Positions 55,542 to 64,000 of a stretch of 64,000 bases of DNA are shown in pieces. The first letter of the stretch is position 1. The number at the start of each line of letters is the position of its first letter. Source of the stretch: Pseudomonas leptonychotis. Its GTDB lineage: Bacteria > Pseudomonadota > Gammaproteobacteria > Pseudomonadales > Pseudomonadaceae. The translations under genes and the position numbers were made by a program. The notes beneath the pieces are model-generated. The model ran no database searches. It saw nothing but the letters and a program-made list of their open reading frames with translations, and was not told the DNA's origin. The stretch lies in NCBI RefSeq assembly GCF_004920405.1, contig NZ_RFLV01000002.1:496001-560000 (forward strand). The letters run 5' to 3'.

Positions 55542-56348
55542 ATGTCGCACAACGTCATCCTCGTGGTTCTGGATGGCCTGAGCTATCAGGTGGCTCAGCA
55601 TGCGCTGGGGCATCTGCAGGCTTATTGCCAAGCCGGACGCGCCGCGCTGTACAAGCTCGACTGTGAACTCCCGGCCCTCTCACGCCCGCTCTATGAAGCC
55701 ATTTTGACTGGTGTTGCGCCGATCGACAGCGGCATCGTCAATAACGATGTATCGCGCTTGTCGACTCAGCGCAGCATGTTCCACTACGCCCGCGACGCCG
55801 GCCTGATTACCGCTGCGGCGGCTTATCACTGGGTCAGCGAGCTGTATAACCGCTCGCCGTTTCAGGCTGCCCGTGATCGCCATACCAGCGATGTGGCGCT
55901 GCCGATTCAGCATGGCCACTTTTACTACGCCGACCATTACCCGGATTCGCACCTGTTCGCCGATGCCGACAGCCTGCGCCAGCGCCATGCGCCCAATCTG
56001 CTACTGGTGCACCCGATGAATATCGACGATGCCGGCCACAAACACGGCCTCGACAGCGCGCAATACCGCAACAGCGCGCGCATGGCCGATGTGCACTTGG
56101 CCGAATACATTCAGCCCTGGCTGGATGCGGGCTACCAGATTCTGGTGACTGCCGACCACGGCATGAACAACGACCGCTCGCACAACGGCCTGCTGCCAGA
56201 AGAACGTGAAGTACCCCTGCTGGTGCTCGGCAGCGCGTTCAGCCTCGACCCCAACGCCGAGCCCAAACAGCTTGAAATCTGTGGCACGGTCTGCGAGCTA
56301 CTCGGCGTGGCCCACGACAAACCCGTGTGCCGGGAGCTTCTATCGTGA
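55542..56348 (+). CDS. Alkaline-phosphatase-superfamily hydrolase, cytosolic
   Basis: 268 residues from the ATG at 55542; no signal peptide. Metal site residues: Asp in VVLDGL (about residue 9), a candidate nucleophile Ser in LPALSRPLYEAILTG, Asp/His in NIDDAGHKHG and DH in VTADHGMNNDRSHNG. The pattern resembles nucleotide pyrophosphatase/phosphodiesterase and phosphonoacetate-hydrolase relatives. Being cytosolic inside an importer operon, it likely splits the imported compound. Substrate unknown. Confidence 0.85.
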   Translation: MSHNVILVVLDGLSYQVAQHALGHLQAYCQAGRAALYKLDCELPALSRPLYEAILTGVAPIDSGIVNNDVSRLSTQRSMFHYARDAGLITAAAAYHWVSELYNRSPFQAARDRHTSDVALPIQHGHFYYADHYPDSHLFADADSLRQRHAPNLLLVHPMNIDDAGHKHGLDSAQYRNSARMADVHLAEYIQPWLDAGYQILVTADHGMNNDRSHNGLLPEEREVPLLVLGSAFSLDPNAEPKQLEICGTVCELLGVAHDKPVCRELLS

Positions 56349-57187
56349 TCTCTGCCCTGCGTGGCAAATGGTTGGCCCTACTCTGCCTGCTGCCTTTTGC
56401 CTTGTTCTTTATCGCCTTTCAGATCGCCCCACTGCTCTGGGTCGCCAGCAACAGCCTGCACACCAGTGAGGGTTGGAGCCTCGGTAACTTCACCGAGGCC
56501 TTTTCCTCACCGTTCTATCGTCAGGCCATGCGCCACAGTTTGGAGGTGGCGTTCTGGTCGAGTTTGATCGGCATCAGCATTGCCATCCTTGGCAGCTACT
56601 CGCTGCGTCAAGTGGACAGCAAGCTGCGCGATTTCGTCATGGCCTTCACCAACATGACCAGCAACTTTTCCGGCGTGCCGCTGGCGTTTGCCTTTGTCAT
56701 TCTGCTGGGCTTCAACGGCGCACTGACCATTGTGCTCAAGCAGGCGGGGATCATTGAGGACTTTAACCTCTACTCCAAGACTGGCCTGATCGTGCTCTAC
56801 ACCTACTTCCAGATCCCACTCGGTGTACTGCTGCTCTACCCGGCCTTCGATGCACTGCGTGAAGACTGGCGCGAGTCTGCGGAGTTACTCGGTGCGAGCA
56901 ACTGGCAGTTCTGGCGGCACATTGGTTTGCCGGTGTTGACCCCGGCCCTGCTCGGCACCTTTGTAATCCTGCTGGCCAACGCCCTGGGCGCTTACGCCAC
57001 GGTGTATGCACTGACCACCGGCAACTTCAACATCCTGCCGATTCGTATTGCCGCCATGGTCTCTGGCGACATCTTCCTCGACCCGAATATGGCCAGTGCG
57101 CTGGCGATGATTCTGGTGGGCCTGATGACCCTGATTACCCTGGTTCACCAATGGCTGTTGCGTCGGAGCTACCATGTCTCACGCTGA
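56345..57187 (+). CDS. ABC transporter permease 1
   Basis: 280 residues starting at a GTG that overlaps the hydrolase stop (GTGA), with GGGAG upstream. Six membrane segments; the EAA loop is ESAELLGASNWQFWRHIGLPVLTPALLGT near residue 180. Inner-membrane subunit of the importer. Confidence 0.9.
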   Translation: MISALRGKWLALLCLLPFALFFIAFQIAPLLWVASNSLHTSEGWSLGNFTEAFSSPFYRQAMRHSLEVAFWSSLIGISIAILGSYSLRQVDSKLRDFVMAFTNMTSNFSGVPLAFAFVILLGFNGALTIVLKQAGIIEDFNLYSKTGLIVLYTYFQIPLGVLLLYPAFDALREDWRESAELLGASNWQFWRHIGLPVLTPALLGTFVILLANALGAYATVYALTTGNFNILPIRIAAMVSGDIFLDPNMASALAMILVGLMTLITLVHQWLLRRSYHVSR

Positions 57188-57968
57188 AAACCGCTCACCG
57201 TTGTTCCATCAGCTGGTGGTCTACGCCTTGATGCTGATTTTGCTTATGCCACTGCTGGGCACCTTGGTCTACTCGTTGTCTACCAGCTGGTCGGCGACCA
57301 TTCTGCCGAGTGGACTGACCTTCAAGTGGTACCTGGCGCTGTGGAGCGACACACGCTTCCTGTCCGCCTTCGGCCGCTCGTTGCTGATCTGCTTTGCCGC
57401 ATTGGCCTTGTCGCTGGTCTTGATTCTGCCGCTGCTGTTTGTGGTCAGTTATCACTTCCCCAAGCTCGACGCGGTGATGAACGTGCTGATCCTGCTGCCA
57501 TTCGCCATTCCGCCGGTGGTCTCATCCGTGGGCTTGATGCAGTTGTTTGCCGGGGGCCCGCTACCGATCCTGGGTACGCCGTGGATTCTGATTGGCTGCT
57601 ACTTCACCATCGCCCTGCCTTTTATGTACCGGGCGATCAGCAACAATCTGCAAGCGATCAACCTGCGTGACCTGATGGACGCCGCTCACTTGCTCGGCGC
57701 CAGCACCTCACGCGCAGCCTTTATGGTGGTGCTGCCCAACCTGCGTAAAGGTTTGATGGTGTCGGTGTTCCTCTCGTTCAGCTTCCTGTTTGGCGAGTTC
57801 GTGTTTGCCAACCTGCTGGTCGGCAGCCGCTATGAAACCCTGCAGGTGTACCTCTACAACATGCGCAACGACAGTGGTCACTTCACCAGCGCCCTGGTGA
57901 TTTCCTACTTTATGTTCGTGCTGCTGATGACCTGGGCGGCCAACCGCCTGAATAAGGACAAGTCATGA
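57174..57968 (+). CDS. ABC transporter permease 2
   Basis: 264 residues, six membrane segments, EAA loop MDAAHLLGASTSRAAFMVVLPNLRKGLMV near residue 165. It overlaps permease 1 by 14 bases and the ATPase gene by ATGA, so the three are translated together. Confidence 0.9.
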   Translation: MSHAENRSPLFHQLVVYALMLILLMPLLGTLVYSLSTSWSATILPSGLTFKWYLALWSDTRFLSAFGRSLLICFAALALSLVLILPLLFVVSYHFPKLDAVMNVLILLPFAIPPVVSSVGLMQLFAGGPLPILGTPWILIGCYFTIALPFMYRAISNNLQAINLRDLMDAAHLLGASTSRAAFMVVLPNLRKGLMVSVFLSFSFLFGEFVFANLLVGSRYETLQVYLYNMRNDSGHFTSALVISYFMFVLLMTWAANRLNKDKS

Positions 57969-58954
57969 GTTTTCTGAGTATTCAAGGCCTGCATAAAAGC
58001 TACGGCAGCACCTCGATTTTTACCGACATCAACTGCGAAATCGCCAAAGGCGAGTTCATCACCCTGCTCGGCCCATCTGGCTGCGGCAAGTCCACCCTAC
58101 TGCGCTGCATCGCCGGATTAACCGGGGTCAATGGCGGGCAGGTGCTCCTCGACGGCGAAGACCTGGTACCGGTTGCCCCGCAAAAACGCGGCATCGGCAT
58201 GGTGTTCCAAAGCTACGCGCTGTTCCCCAACATGACCGTGCAGCAGAACGTGGCTTTTGGCCTGCGCATGCAGAAGGTCAAAAGCAGTGAAGCCGAGCAG
58301 CGGGTCAAAGAAGTGCTGGCGTTGGTTGAACTGAATGACTTCGCCAATCGCTACCCGCCGCAATTGTCCGGTGGCCAGTGCCAGCGCGTCGCCTTGGCAC
58401 GTTCGCTGGTTACCCGCCCGCGCCTGCTGCTACTGGATGAGCCGTTGTCGGCGCTGGATGCGCGGATTCGCAAGCACCTGCGCGAGCAGATCCGCAACAT
58501 CCAGCAGGAGATGGGCCTGACCACTATCTTCGTCACCCACGATCAGGAAGAAGCGCTGGTCATGAGTGACCGCATCTTCTTGATGAACGCCGGCAAGATC
58601 GTGCAGAGCGGCGACGCCGAAACCCTCTACACCGCCCCGGCCGATGTGTTTGCCGCCGGCTTTATCGGCAACTACAACCTGCTCGACGCCGATGCCGCCA
58701 GCCGTCTGTTGCTGCGGCCAATCCATAGCCGCGTGGCGATTCGCCCGGAGGCGATCCAGATCGGCGCGCAAGGCAGCATCGAAGGGCACATTCGCAGCCA
58801 CCGCCTGCTCGGCAACGTGATTCGTTACAGCGTCGAAGCCCGTGGCGTCGAACTGCTGGTGGACGTGCTCAATCGCTCCCCGGCGGACCTGCACGCCCGT
58901 GGCCAGCGCATCAACCTGAACATTGAAGACAACGCAATCTGTGAGGTGGCCTGA
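57965..58954 (+). CDS. ABC transporter ATP-binding protein
   Basis: 329 residues. Walker A LLGPSGCGKSTLLRCI, signature LSGGQCQRVALARS, Walker B RLLLLDEPLSALDARI and the switch His in FVTHDQEEAL. The C-terminal 90 residues form a TOBE-type domain (RPIHSRVAIRPEAIQIG), as in PotA/FbpC relatives. It ends in TGATG, sharing one base with the HAD gene. Confidence 0.93.
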   Translation: MSFLSIQGLHKSYGSTSIFTDINCEIAKGEFITLLGPSGCGKSTLLRCIAGLTGVNGGQVLLDGEDLVPVAPQKRGIGMVFQSYALFPNMTVQQNVAFGLRMQKVKSSEAEQRVKEVLALVELNDFANRYPPQLSGGQCQRVALARSLVTRPRLLLLDEPLSALDARIRKHLREQIRNIQQEMGLTTIFVTHDQEEALVMSDRIFLMNAGKIVQSGDAETLYTAPADVFAAGFIGNYNLLDADAASRLLLRPIHSRVAIRPEAIQIGAQGSIEGHIRSHRLLGNVIRYSVEARGVELLVDVLNRSPADLHARGQRINLNIEDNAICEVA

Positions 58955-59607
58955 TGGCCCTGGCAATTTTCGACCTGGACGAAACCCTGATTGGCGGCGA
59001 CTGCGCCAGCCTCTGGACCCAGGAAATGGTCAAGTTCGGCTGGGCAGATGGCGAGAGCTTTATCGCCCGCGAACAAGAGCTGATGCGCCAGTACGCCGCC
59101 GGCAGCCTGGCCATGGAAGACTATATGGCCTTCACCCTCTCCCCGCTGGTAGGCCGCACGCCAGAAGAAGTCGCCCATGTGGTCGAGCCCTTTGTTGAAG
59201 ACGTGATCGAGCCGATTTTCTACAGCGACGCCACCCGCTGCCTGGCCACCCATCGCGCCGCCGGTGACCGTATCTTAGTGATTTCCGCCTCGGCGCATTT
59301 TCTGGTCAGCGCTATCGCTGCACGCCTGAAAATCGAAGAAGTGTTGGCCATCGACCTGGAAGAGCAACATGGCCACTACAGCGGCCGCACCCAGGGCGTA
59401 CTGACCTACCGCGACGGCAAAGTCACCCGCCTCCAGAATTGGCTGCAAGAACAGGGCGAAAGCCTCGACGGCGCTTACTTCTACTCCGACTCGCGCAACG
59501 ACCTGCCGCTGCTGCAAGTGGTCGAAAAACCCCATGTGGTCAACCCTGACCCAACCCTGTTGCAACATGCCCAACAGGCCGGCTGGCCAATCCTTAGCTG
59601 GCGTTGA
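58954..59607 (+). CDS. HAD-IB family phosphatase (SerB-like)
   Basis: 217 residues. Motif I FDLDETLIGGD (nucleophilic and acid Asp), motif II VISASAHFLVS, Lys in GKVTRL and motif III YSDSRNDLPLL. The helical cap after motif I marks the subclass IB group with phosphoserine phosphatase. As last gene of the importer operon it probably releases phosphate from the monoester made by the upstream hydrolase (inference). Confidence 0.88.
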   Translation: MALAIFDLDETLIGGDCASLWTQEMVKFGWADGESFIAREQELMRQYAAGSLAMEDYMAFTLSPLVGRTPEEVAHVVEPFVEDVIEPIFYSDATRCLATHRAAGDRILVISASAHFLVSAIAARLKIEEVLAIDLEEQHGHYSGRTQGVLTYRDGKVTRLQNWLQEQGESLDGAYFYSDSRNDLPLLQVVEKPHVVNPDPTLLQHAQQAGWPILSWR

Positions 59608-59625
59608 TAACGACCTGCTGAAAAC

Positions 59626-59652
59626 AAAAGACCCACGCCTGTGGGTCTTTTG
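59626..59652 (+). terminator. Rho-independent terminator
   Basis: AAAGACCCAC / GTGGGTCTTT stem with a four-base loop and T-rich end, closing the ABC operon. Confidence 0.9.
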
Positions 59653-59715
59653 CTGAGCGCTCGGTTAAAGTGCCCGCGCGATGCTGACCCGATTATCTCG
59701 CCCACGTGGACGCCC

Positions 59716-60150
59716 ATGAACTTTTACCGTCACCCGCCAACTGCTGCAGCCAAAGCACTACTGGCAGCGGCCGGGTTGCCAACCGCTGACCTTGAGGCTG
59801 AGCACTTCAGTCACTTTATCGGCGGCGGTCCTGTGCACGCCCCCGAAGCGCTGATCGGCCTGCAGCCCTACGGCGAGGCAGCACTGCTGCGCTCACTGGT
59901 GGTCAGCCCTGCCGCTCGTAGCAGGGGTTATGGCAGCGCACTGGTTACCGAAATCGAAGCCTATGGACAGCAAATCGGCGTACGTGAGCTGTACCTGTTG
60001 ACCAACAGCGCCGAAGCCTTTTTCAGCAACCGTGGTTACCGCATCCTCGACAGAGCTGACGTGCCTGAGGCAATTCGCCAGACCGCCGAATTTTCCAGCC
60101 TCTGCCCTGCCAGTGCGATCTGCATGCACAAGCGGATCGAGACACGCTGA
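59716..60150 (+). CDS. ArsN2-like GNAT acetyltransferase
   Basis: 144 residues from the ATG at 59716. The acetyl-CoA segment is LRSLVVSPAARSRGYGSALV, followed by LYLLTNSAEAFFSNRGYRI and TAEFSSLCPASAICMHKRI, which match the arsenic-resistance acetyltransferase ArsN2 as I recall it. No ars genes are nearby, so its real substrate is open. It shares one base with the ATPase start (TGATG). Confidence 0.75.
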   Translation: MNFYRHPPTAAAKALLAAAGLPTADLEAEHFSHFIGGGPVHAPEALIGLQPYGEAALLRSLVVSPAARSRGYGSALVTEIEAYGQQIGVRELYLLTNSAEAFFSNRGYRILDRADVPEAIRQTAEFSSLCPASAICMHKRIETR

Positions 60151-61277
60151 TGGATTGCAGCTCACCGCTCGCCGCCTATCAACAGGCCATCGACCTCGAT
60201 GGTTTTAAATCTGACCCCGCTCAGTGGCTGGCCGCCCAAGCCTTACACGACTGCCATCACGCCTTGCATCACGCTGCGCCTGCGAATCCCACTCGCGGGG
60301 TATACCTGTGGGGCCCCGTTGGGCGTGGCAAAACCTGGCTGATGGACAGTTTTTACAAGGGTTTGAAGGTCCCGGCGCGGCGCCAGCACTTTCACCACTT
60401 TATGCGCTGGGTGCATAGGCGCCTGTTTCAACTCACCGGCACACCGGACCCGCTGCAGGCGCTAGCCGTGGAGCTGGCCCGCGAGGTGCGCGTGCTGTGC
60501 TTTGACGAACTGTTTGTCAGCGATATTGGCGATGCGATTATTCTCGGCCGGCTATTTCAGGTGATGCTCGAACAGGGCGTGGTGCTGGTGGCCACCTCTA
60601 ACCAGCCGCCCGAACTGCTGTATGCCGAAGGCTTTAACCGCGAACGTTTTCTGCCGGCGGTTGCCGCTCTGCAGCGGCATATGCAGGTGGTAAGCATCGA
60701 CGGCCAGGAAGATCACCGTCTGCATCCCGGTGTTACCCATAGCCGTTATTGGCTTGCCACAGCGGGTTTACCCGGCGTGTTGAGCCGGCACTTCAGCGAG
60801 CTGGCCGCCGGTAAACCCAGCAGTGGACAGCCACTTGTCCTCGGCGCGCGCAGCGTACAAACCGTGCGCCACTGCGAAAACGTGCTCTGGTGCCGTTTTA
60901 GCGACCTTTGCGAGCAGCCCCTGGCCACGCAGGACTTTATCGCCTTGTGCGACCGTTTCCGCGCCATCCTCCTTAGCGAAGTGCCGAACCTAAGCAGCCC
61001 ACAACGCGCAGCGAAAATCGCCCGAGGCACCGAGGATGGCGTTGAGCGGGTACAAGCAGGTGATCGGCAACTGCCTGCCCTGTCGGTCAAGGATGACAGC
61101 GTGAGGCGCTTTATCGCTCTGGTGGATGAGTGCTACGACCGCAAGGTGCCGTTGTACCTCGAAGCCCAGGTGCCGCTCGCCGAACTCTATACCGAGGGAT
61201 ACCTGAGCTTCGCCTTTCGCCGCACACTCAGCCGCTTGCAAGAAATGCAGCTAGAGCGCTTCGGCGCCAATGCGTAA
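60150..61277 (+). CDS. zapE: AFG1/ZapE-family ATPase
   Basis: 375-residue P-loop ATPase. Walker A VGRGKTWLMDSF near residues 54-65, Walker B RVLCFDELFVSDIGDA near 110-125, and sensor LVATSNQPPELLYAEGFNRERFLP. ZapE acts at the constricting Z-ring in E. coli. This copy, coupled to an acetyltransferase gene, may be a second paralogue in the genome, so the cell-division role is not certain. Confidence 0.85.
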   Translation: MDCSSPLAAYQQAIDLDGFKSDPAQWLAAQALHDCHHALHHAAPANPTRGVYLWGPVGRGKTWLMDSFYKGLKVPARRQHFHHFMRWVHRRLFQLTGTPDPLQALAVELAREVRVLCFDELFVSDIGDAIILGRLFQVMLEQGVVLVATSNQPPELLYAEGFNRERFLPAVAALQRHMQVVSIDGQEDHRLHPGVTHSRYWLATAGLPGVLSRHFSELAAGKPSSGQPLVLGARSVQTVRHCENVLWCRFSDLCEQPLATQDFIALCDRFRAILLSEVPNLSSPQRAAKIARGTEDGVERVQAGDRQLPALSVKDDSVRRFIALVDECYDRKVPLYLEAQVPLAELYTEGYLSFAFRRTLSRLQEMQLERFGANA

Positions 61278-61288
61278 CTGGCGCGTAT

Positions 61289-61320
61289 AAAAAAGGGCAA
61301 CCGCTTGGTTGCCCTGTTTG
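61289..61320 (+). terminator. Rho-independent terminator
   Basis: AGGGCAACC / GGTTGCCCT stem around a four-base loop, followed by GTTTGTT, ending the ZapE gene. Confidence 0.85.
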
Positions 61321-61337
61321 TTAGCGCCGAATAAGGC

Positions 61338-62894
61338 TTAGGTGGTGCGAATCAGGTGGTCGAACGCACTCAACGACGCCTTGGCTCCCTCGCCTACCGC
61401 GATCACAATCTGCTTGTACGGCACGGTGGTTACATCGCCGGCGGCGAAGATGCCCGGCAGCGATGTTTCGCCCCGTGCATCGACAATGATCTCGCCACGA
61501 TTGGACAGCTCCACGGTGCCTTTCAACCACTCGGTGTTTGGCAGCAGGCCGATCTGCACGAAGATGCCTTCCAGCTCTACCGAGGCAAACTCATCGGAGT
61601 TACGGTCCTTGTAAACCAAGCCCGTGACCTTTTGGCCATCGCCTTTCACTTCACTGGTCAACGCGCTGGTGATCACCTTGACGTTGGGCAGGCTGAAGAG
61701 CTTTTTCTGCAACACGGCGTCGGCACGCAGTGCGCTGTCGAATTCCAATAGCGTGACATGCGCCACGATGCCGGCCAGATCGATGGCCGCTTCAACGCCG
61801 GAGTTACCGCCACCAATCACCGCCACGCGCTTGCCCTTGAACAGCGGGCCATCGCAATGCGGGCAGTAGGCCACGCCCTTGTTGCGGTATTGCTGCTCGC
61901 CGGGCACGTTCATTTCTCTCCAGCGGGCGCCGGTGGACAGAATCACCGTCTTGGCTTTGAGGCTGGCACCGCTGTCGAACTTCACTTCATGCAAACCGCC
62001 TTCAGCACCGGCCGGCACCAGGGCAGTGGCGCGCTGCAAGTTCATGATGTCGACTTCGTACTGCTTAACGTGCTCTTCCAGGGCACGAGCCAGCTTCGGC
62101 CCTTCGGTTTCCTGCACCGAGATAAAGTTCTCGATAGCCATGGTGTCGAGCACCTGACCGCCGAAACGCTCAGCGGCAACACCGGTACGAATGCCCTTAC
62201 GTGCGGCATAAATTGCAGCCGCAGCGCCAGCCGGGCCGCCACCGATGATCAGAACATCGAAGGCCTCTTTACCGTTTAGCTTCTCGGCGTCACGGGCGCT
62301 GGCGCCGGTGTCGATCTTGGCGAGAATCTGCTCGACGTCCATACGGCCTTGACCGAATAACTCGCCGTTCAGGTAGATGCTTGGCACCGACATAACCTGC
62401 CGCGCTTCAACTTCATCCTGGAACAACGCACCGTCAATCGCGACGTGGCGGATATTGGGGTTGAGCACCGCCATCAGGTTCAGCGCCTGCACCAAGTCTG
62501 GGCAGTTCTGGCAAGACAGGGAGAAATAGGTTTCGAAGTTGAACTCGCCTTCGAGACTCTGAATCTGGCTAATTACATCCTGCGCCAGCTTGGACGGATG
62601 GCCGCCCACTTGCAGCAGCGCCAACACCAAGGAAGTGAATTCATGCCCCATGGGTATGCCGGCAAAACGCAGGCTGATATTGCCATTCGGGCGGTTAAGC
62701 GCAAACGAGGGCTTACGTGCATCGCTGCCATCGGTATTCAGGCTGATCTTGTCGGTCAAGCTAACGATGTCTTGCAGCAGCGCCAGCATTTCCTGGGATT
62801 TGTCGCTGTCATCGAGGGACGCGACGATCTCAAACGGCTGGGTGACTTTTTCCAGATAAGTCTTCAACTGGGTTTTCAGATTGGCGTCCAACAT
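61338..62894 (-). CDS. ahpF: Alkyl hydroperoxide reductase subunit F
   Basis: 518-residue FAD disulfide reductase passing electrons from NADH to AhpC. The N-terminal tandem thioredoxin-like domain has CQNCPDL (about residue 128-131). FAD motif [21 protein letters not shown], redox pair CPHCDGP, NADH motif [17 protein letters not shown] and [15 protein letters not shown] at the end. Downstream of ahpC with 241 bases between, so the two may also be transcribed apart. Confidence 0.96.
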   Translation of the reverse strand: MLDANLKTQLKTYLEKVTQPFEIVASLDDSDKSQEMLALLQDIVSLTDKISLNTDGSDARKPSFALNRPNGNISLRFAGIPMGHEFTSLVLALLQVGGHPSKLAQDVISQIQSLEGEFNFETYFSLSCQNCPDLVQALNLMAVLNPNIRHVAIDGALFQDEVEARQVMSVPSIYLNGELFGQGRMDVEQILAKIDTGASARDAEKLNGKEAFDVLIIGGGPAGAAAAIYAARKGIRTGVAAERFGGQVLDTMAIENFISVQETEGPKLARALEEHVKQYEVDIMNLQRATALVPAGAEGGLHEVKFDSGASLKAKTVILSTGARWREMNVPGEQQYRNKGVAYCPHCDGPLFKGKRVAVIGGGNSGVEAAIDLAGIVAHVTLLEFDSALRADAVLQKKLFSLPNVKVITSALTSEVKGDGQKVTGLVYKDRNSDEFASVELEGIFVQIGLLPNTEWLKGTVELSNRGEIIVDARGETSLPGIFAAGDVTTVPYKQIVIAVGEGAKASLSAFDHLIRTT

Positions 62895-62927
62895 GAGCGT
62901 GTCCTCGGTGACAAAATTTGGGCAATA

Positions 62928-62958
62928 AAACGCCCGGACGGGTTACGCCCGGGCGTCG
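62928..62958 (-). terminator. Probable terminator of the ahpC transcript
   Basis: On the minus strand ACGCCCGG is followed by CCGGGCGT and TTTTATT. It lies just upstream of ahpF, so part of the ahpC transcript should end here. Confidence 0.75.
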
Positions 62959-62993
62959 GGTACCGTCTAAGAGCCAAGTAGGCTCCAGATGGT

Positions 62994-63137
62994 GAAAAAT
63001 GGAATGGAGAGCGTCGCAAGCGACGGCAGTGCAAGGCGAAATCAGGCGAGAGCGCGGAGTTTACGAGCTGTAAATGAGCAGCCCGAGCCTGATTTCAACG
63101 CGGCAATGCCTAGCGCAGCAGCTCTACAACCATTTTT
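62994..63137. repeat. Dispersed palindromic element, copy 2
   Basis: Outer arms AAAAATGGAATGGAGAGC and GCTCTACAACCATTTTT are inverted to each other, as are GAAATCAGGC and GCCTGATTTC inside. The core GCGGAGTTTACGAGCTGTAA recurs in the element near 27.7 kb. It runs up to the stop codon of ahpC. Confidence 0.8.
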
Positions 63138-63699
63138 AGATCTTGCCGACCAGGTCCAGCGATGGAGCCAGGGTCTTCTCGCCTTCTTTCCACTTAGCTG
63201 GGCACACTTCGCCTGGATGGGCAGCGGTGTACTGAGCAGCCTTCAGCTTGCGCAGGGTTTCCGATACGTCACGAGCGATTTCGTTAGAGTGGATTTCTAC
63301 GGTCTTGATCACGCCTTCCGGGTTGATCAGGAAGGTGCCACGCAGAGCCAGACCTTCTTCAGCAATGTGCACACCAAACGCGTTGGTCAGCTGGTGAGTC
63401 GGGTCACCGATCAGCGGGAACTGAGCCTTGCCAACGGCTGGCGACGTTTCGTGCCATACCTTGTGCGAGAAGTGGGTATCGGTGGTAACGATGTACACCT
63501 CAGTACCCGAATCACGGAACGCAGCGTAGTTGTTGGCCGCATCTTCGATTTCAGTCGGGCAGTTGAAGGTGAATGCAGCCGGCATGAAGATCAGTACCGA
63601 CCACTTGCCTTTAAGGGACTGCTCGGTGACTTCGATGAACTTGCCGTTGTGAAACGCGTTGACCTTGAACGGTTGAACTTGAGTGTTGATGAGGTTCAT
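63136..63699 (-). CDS. ahpC: Alkyl hydroperoxide reductase subunit C (peroxiredoxin)
   Basis: 187-residue typical two-Cys peroxiredoxin. Peroxidatic Cys47 in FTFNCPTE, resolving Cys166 in EVCPAKW. The segment FMPAAFTFN replaces the FYPADFTFV common in enterobacteria. Cytoplasmic scavenger of hydrogen peroxide and organic peroxides, re-reduced by AhpF encoded downstream. The 3' end touches a dispersed repeat. Confidence 0.96.
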   Translation of the reverse strand: MNLINTQVQPFKVNAFHNGKFIEVTEQSLKGKWSVLIFMPAAFTFNCPTEIEDAANNYAAFRDSGTEVYIVTTDTHFSHKVWHETSPAVGKAQFPLIGDPTHQLTNAFGVHIAEEGLALRGTFLINPEGVIKTVEIHSNEIARDVSETLRKLKAAQYTAAHPGEVCPAKWKEGEKTLAPSLDLVGKI

Positions 63700-63815
63700 C
63701 TCTGATTCCTTCTGAGGGTTGAGAAATTGACAGCGCCCATTTTAGCGCCTTAAACGAAAAAAGCTTATTAATTGCCGCCATGGCATCGATTGACTAAGAC
63801 AATCGAAACAGCCCA

Positions 63816-64000
63816 TCAAATCAAGGCCGGATCTATTACCAGCACCAGTTTGCCGTTGACCTGGTTAGTCGCCAACACCGCAAAAGCCGCCTCGGCATCT
63901 TTGAGTGCATAGGCTTGCTGAAGTTGCGGTTTGAGCCGCCCTTCGGCAAACAGCGGCCATACAAACTGTTGCAGATCGCGCAACAAGTCGGCTTTGAACT
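63816..64000 (-). CDS. Zinc-type alcohol dehydrogenase/quinone oxidoreductase, C-terminal part
   Basis: The last 61 codons of a minus-strand gene whose 5' part lies past the window. The translation QQFVWPLFAEGRLKPQLQQAYALKDAEAAFAVLATNQVNGKLVLVID is the usual C-terminus of MDR-family NAD(P)H quinone oxidoreductases (PIG3-like). No more can be said. Confidence 0.75.
   Translation of the reverse strand, partial: FKADLLRDLQQFVWPLFAEGRLKPQLQQAYALKDAEAAFAVLATNQVNGKLVLVIDPALI

Noticed and set aside
61758..62279. Plus-strand frames antisense to ahpF
   Set aside because: Shadows of ahpF; no start signals or domain features.

Overview
The window reads as a chromosomal segment of a Pseudomonas-type gammaproteobacterium. 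This is inferred from gene content and gene style: moderate-to-high G+C, an aerobic-type cobalamin operon with bluB, the rnd/ycgL/2-hydroxyacid dehydrogenase/ycgN block, an I.1/I.2-type lipase with its foldase, ahpC/ahpF, Pseudomonas-like REP palindromes and many ATGA-type overlaps. No tRNA, rRNA, prophage, insertion sequence or CRISPR array was found.

Layout. 1-8.9 kb: housekeeping genes (YajD, SPOUT methyltransferase, exported gluzincin, YcgN, 2-hydroxyacid dehydrogenase, YcgL, RNase D, SMP-30-like protein, spermidine-synthase-like protein, mercaptopyruvate sulfurtransferase). 9.0-14.9 kb: a lipid-use block in which a FadL porin and a LuxR-type response regulator converge on a probable lip-lif-hybrid kinase operon. 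15-17 kb: a glutathione-peroxidase-like protein, an MFS transporter and a coupled 41-residue membrane ORF. 17.2-26.5 kb: ten tightly packed cobalamin genes (cobO to cobS) on the minus strand behind a B12 riboswitch. They cover corrinoid adenosylation, a,c-diamide and cobyrate amidation, aminopropanol attachment, DMB synthesis and nucleotide-loop assembly.

26.5-38.3 kb: HNH protein, O-methyltransferase, a 17-unit GCAAG tract, two NlpC/P60 lipoproteins, sirtuin, Tag-like glycosylase, TtcA, a J-domain protein, Yip1 and SprT. Then comes an exbB-exbD-tonB operon ending in a large LprI/ankyrin-like lipoprotein. 38.4-51.5 kb: hemolysin III, CoA-transferase, acyl-CoA ligase and acyl-CoA dehydrogenase beside an AraC regulator, a DISM-GGDEF-EAL protein, MFS, a candidate sRNA, a phosphopantetheinyl transferase and ApeB.

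51.5-59.6 kb: a GlxA-type regulator, a metallo-beta-lactamase-fold protein, and a GntR/UTRA regulator divergent from a six-gene operon (binding protein, cytosolic alkaline-phosphatase-superfamily hydrolase, two permeases, ATPase, HAD phosphatase). The intergenic region holds a good match to a PhoB box followed by a repressor-like palindrome just past the predicted start. I read this as a phosphate-starvation uptake and hydrolysis system for an organophosphorus compound; its substrate is unknown. It is the most interesting locus here. 59.7-64 kb: an ArsN2-like acetyltransferase coupled to a ZapE-type ATPase, then ahpF, ahpC and the end of a quinone oxidoreductase.

Several intergenic gaps carry dispersed palindromic elements, two of them copies of one larger family.
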